A stretch of 39,455 nucleotides of DNA from positions 1 to 39,455 of the forward strand of contig CAMUOM010000007.1 of NCBI GenBank assembly GCA_947090635.1, in the 5' to 3' direction. Numbering within the stretch: position 1 is the stretch's first letter; each line of letters starts with the position of its first letter. The translations under genes were made by a program, and so were the position numbers. The DNA comes from an uncultured Candidatus Saccharibacteria bacterium. GTDB taxonomy: Bacteria; Patescibacteriota; Saccharimonadia; Saccharimonadales; Saccharimonadaceae. Below the pieces are notes generated by a model. That model was not told where the DNA came from. It saw only the letters and a list, made by a program, of their open reading frames with translations, and did no database searches. Shown here one piece after another: positions 37,789 to 39,455 of the stretch.

Positions 37789-38307
37789 ATGGCAATTGAA
37801 GTAGCACCCGATGAAATATTATTAGCTGGCCCAATCCAGAGCGATTCAATCGTTGATGGTGCGGGCCTGCGCGCCGTGGTATGGTGTCAAGGGTGCTACC
37901 GCGCTTGTCCGGGTTGCCATAATCCGGAGTCATGGAGTGACCAAGCTGGTACGGTGGTAAAAATCGATTGGGTGAAGGAACAGCTTAAGAAAATGCGCGG
38001 TCAGACGGGCTTAACCTTTAGCGGTGGCGAGCCGATGTTGCAGGCGAAGGCTTGTAAAGAAATCGCAGATTGGGCGCGACGTGAAATGGGTTGGAATATT
38101 TGGTCGTTTACGGGTTTTACCTATGAGAATATCAAATATCAGCGCGAATGGGCGCGTCCAGAGATGTGGGAGTTCACTAAGTCGTTGGATGCGATGATTG
38201 ATGGGATGTTTATCTTGCCAGAGCGTGATTTAACTTTGCGCTTTCGCGGGTCGCGCAATCAGCGCTTGCTACATCTTAAAGATGGTGAGATTACAGCAAT
38301 TGAGTAG
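37789..38307 (+). CDS. nrdG: Anaerobic ribonucleotide reductase activating protein NrdG
   Basis: 172 residues, normal length. The radical-SAM motif CYRACPGC gives Cys36, Cys40 and Cys43 for the [4Fe-4S] cluster, and TFSGGEPML is the SAM-binding GGE motif. It generates the glycyl radical on NrdD. It starts seven bases after the nrdD stop and has its own -10, so it can be expressed both with and without nrdD. Confidence 0.96.
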   Translation: MAIEVAPDEILLAGPIQSDSIVDGAGLRAVVWCQGCYRACPGCHNPESWSDQAGTVVKIDWVKEQLKKMRGQTGLTFSGGEPMLQAKACKEIADWARREMGWNIWSFTGFTYENIKYQREWARPEMWEFTKSLDAMIDGMFILPERDLTLRFRGSRNQRLLHLKDGEITAIE

Positions 38308-38314
38308 TCTGTAG

Positions 38315-38320
38315 TATAAT
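38315..38320 (+). promoter_or_regulatory. -10 of tRNA-Arg(CCG)
   Basis: TATAAT eight bases before the tRNA 5' end, just after nrdG. No TG extension. Confidence 0.55.
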
Positions 38321-38328
38321 GGAGTTAT

Positions 38329-38405
38329 GCACCCGTAGCTCAGTGGATTAGAGCACTGGTTTCCGGTACCAGGTGTCGTAGGTTCGAATCCTATCGGGTG
38401 TACCA
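38329..38405 (+). tRNA. tRNA-Arg(CCG)
   Basis: A cloverleaf with CTGGT/ACCAG anticodon stem, anticodon CCG in loop TTCCGGT, CCA encoded. Reads CGG codons. Confidence 0.94.
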
Positions 38406-38413
38406 ACCTAATT

Positions 38414-38437
38414 ACCCCTCAGTTGAGGGGTGTTTTT
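38414..38437 (+). terminator. Terminator after tRNA-Arg(CCG)
   Basis: ACCCCTC-AGTT-GAGGGGT hairpin followed by GTTTTT. The U-run touches the stop codon (38436-38438) of the convergent acyltransferase gene. Confidence 0.85.
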
Positions 38438-39455
38438 AGTCACTAGTTAGGTTATCGAGTTTGGCGCACAGGCGCTTGACTGAACTGGCGTTAAGGGTGA
38501 GTTTTACTATATGATTAACTACTAGGTGGTCGTAAATGATTGATAAAATATTACAAATTATAAAGACCGCCACGCTAGCAATAGTGAGAGCCAGTAGTCT
38601 AATATAAGGTGCATCGTTGACGGACAGAGCGGTTAATAGGTCGACTTTCTTCCATAAAGCATCGCGAATCACCATGCTGTCACTAATAAGGTAGATGCCG
38701 AGTACTGATGCGCTGATTAATCTGGTAGCCCTGCAGAAGATAGAGTTGGATAATATCGGTTTAATTCTGGTGAATAAGATAAAGATGCCAGCTCCAACGA
38801 AGTTTTCAGCTGTTGCTACGCCGGAATTCATGGTCATTTCGGGTAGTCCGAGGTAGGCGAGAGCGCCGTTATGTGCCATTGGTAGGTTGGCGAGGTAGTG
38901 AATAAATAGATTTAACGCACAGCCGCCACAAATTAATAGCCAAATCTGATAGGTTTTTAGTTTAATTGTGTGGCCATATAGTTTAATCCACGCGCCAATG
39001 AAGTAAGTGGTGATCGAGACCATAAAAAATAGATACGGTTGTGGGTTGGGCACAAAAGTGTACTTAATAAAATGTATGGCGCTGAGTGCCAAAATGAGAT
39101 AGCTAAGTTGTTTGCGGTTGGAGTGTTGAATGAATTTATTGAGCATCGGCGATACTAATAATAAGATAAGATAGCTGATAATAAACCAGTGGCCATAAGA
39201 TAAAATTGGCAAGATGCTGGATAATACAATACCCCAAGTATTGAGCTTATCGAAGGCGGTTTGTGCGATGTCGGGCAATAAGTTTAGTCTGCTGGCAGTC
39301 AAGAAGATAAATAGCATCATTATGGCATACCACCAGACATGCGTGAACGTTTTGATGATGTGTTTGGTACTAAATTGACGTTGGCAGCAAAAATAGCCGG
39401 TCAGGATAAAAAAGATGGCTACTCCAACTTTGCCAATGTCTGATAGTGAACTAAA
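38436..39455 (-). CDS. Acyltransferase family 3 (OafA/YrhL-like) membrane protein, 5' end beyond the window
   Basis: 339 residues are visible and the frame runs open off the right edge, so the start is missing; an internal ATG at 39320 is not the true start. Near the edge the protein reads SDIGKVGVAIFFILTGYF, matching the 'lgVdlFFvlSGF' segment after helix 1 of the family, followed by about nine further transmembrane helices and GHWFIISYLILLLVSP, which resembles the family's 'hlWFl..ll..yl..p' motif. Such proteins O-acetylate exported glycans or peptidoglycan. Substrate unknown. Confidence 0.82.
   Translation of the reverse strand, partial: FSSLSDIGKVGVAIFFILTGYFCCQRQFSTKHIIKTFTHVWWYAIMMLFIFLTASRLNLLPDIAQTAFDKLNTWGIVLSSILPILSYGHWFIISYLILLLVSPMLNKFIQHSNRKQLSYLILALSAIHFIKYTFVPNPQPYLFFMVSITTYFIGAWIKLYGHTIKLKTYQIWLLICGGCALNLFIHYLANLPMAHNGALAYLGLPEMTMNSGVATAENFVGAGIFILFTRIKPILSNSIFCRATRLISASVLGIYLISDSMVIRDALWKKVDLLTALSVNDAPYIRLLALTIASVAVFIICNILSIIYDHLVVNHIVKLTLNASSVKRLCAKLDNLTSD

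Noticed and set aside
39318..39320. Internal ATG as the acyltransferase start
   Set aside because: The frame continues open to the window edge and encodes a conserved family segment upstream of this ATG.
1..39455. Alternative genetic code with TGA as Gly
   Set aside because: TGA ends pilO, yebC, sufS and minor pilin 2 at expected lengths with overlapping downstream starts, so it is a stop here.

Overview
ORGANISM. The window looks like a chromosomal segment of a small-genome candidate-phyla-radiation bacterium, most probably Candidatus Saccharibacteria (TM7). The reasons are a complete single-membrane (secretin-free) type IV pilus locus, very tight gene packing, an XRE-type helix-turn-helix fused to a MurA-like remnant, class III ribonucleotide reductase, ComEC plus a surface nuclease, and scattered single tRNA genes with encoded CCA. 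TGA acts as a stop (pilO, yebC, sufS), so the Gly-TGA code of Gracilibacteria/Absconditabacteria does not apply. No rRNA gene is present, so the assignment rests on gene content and my knowledge of the group.

LAYOUT. (1) 1-12,680: type IV pilus locus: pilM, pilN, pilO, an 83-residue membrane protein, pilB, pilT, pilC, the major pilin, prepilin peptidase pilD and four minor pilin-like genes, closed by a strong terminator. (2) 12,700-20,411: two CAT-anticodon tRNAs (initiator Met and probable Met/Ile2), a small ORF, tilS, ftsH, murJ, lepA, an adenylate-kinase-like gene and tRNA-Lys. (3) 20,412-24,300: comEC tail-to-tail with an L,D-transpeptidase, then tRNA-Pro and yebC on the minus strand. (4) 24,316-28,318: a small membrane protein with a membrane-anchored Clp-like AAA+ ATPase, tRNA-Gly, tRNA-Arg, a membrane-tethered thermonuclease, and tRNA-His. 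(5) 28,334-31,869: HTH/MurA-remnant protein, a four-helix membrane protein, a second tRNA-Lys, and a 747-residue secreted protein. (6) 31,839-38,307: sufC-sufB-sufD(short)-sufS on the minus strand, divergent from nrdD-nrdG. (7) tRNA-Arg(CCG), a terminator, and an acyltransferase running off the right edge.

HOW IT WORKS TOGETHER. Pili, ComEC and the surface nuclease form a plausible DNA-capture and nucleotide-scavenging set for a host-dependent epibiont. MurJ, the L,D-transpeptidase and FtsH serve envelope assembly and quality control. The Suf operon faces nrdDG, whose activase needs a [4Fe-4S] cluster, and the shared intergenic region carries a good NrdR-box candidate.

STANDOUT SIGNALS. Ten protein genes have a -10 hexamer followed by exactly six bases and then the start codon, which predicts leaderless mRNAs; most of these promoters carry a TGn extended -10. 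Two promoters are built into the stop codon of the preceding gene. The tetramer GATC is strongly depleted (about 22 seen by eye against roughly 150 expected). Other points of note are the membrane-anchored Clp-like ATPase with a degenerate first Walker B, Ca2+-loop-like motifs in two minor pilins, a 148-residue SufD, and a compositionally foreign tail on the secreted protein.
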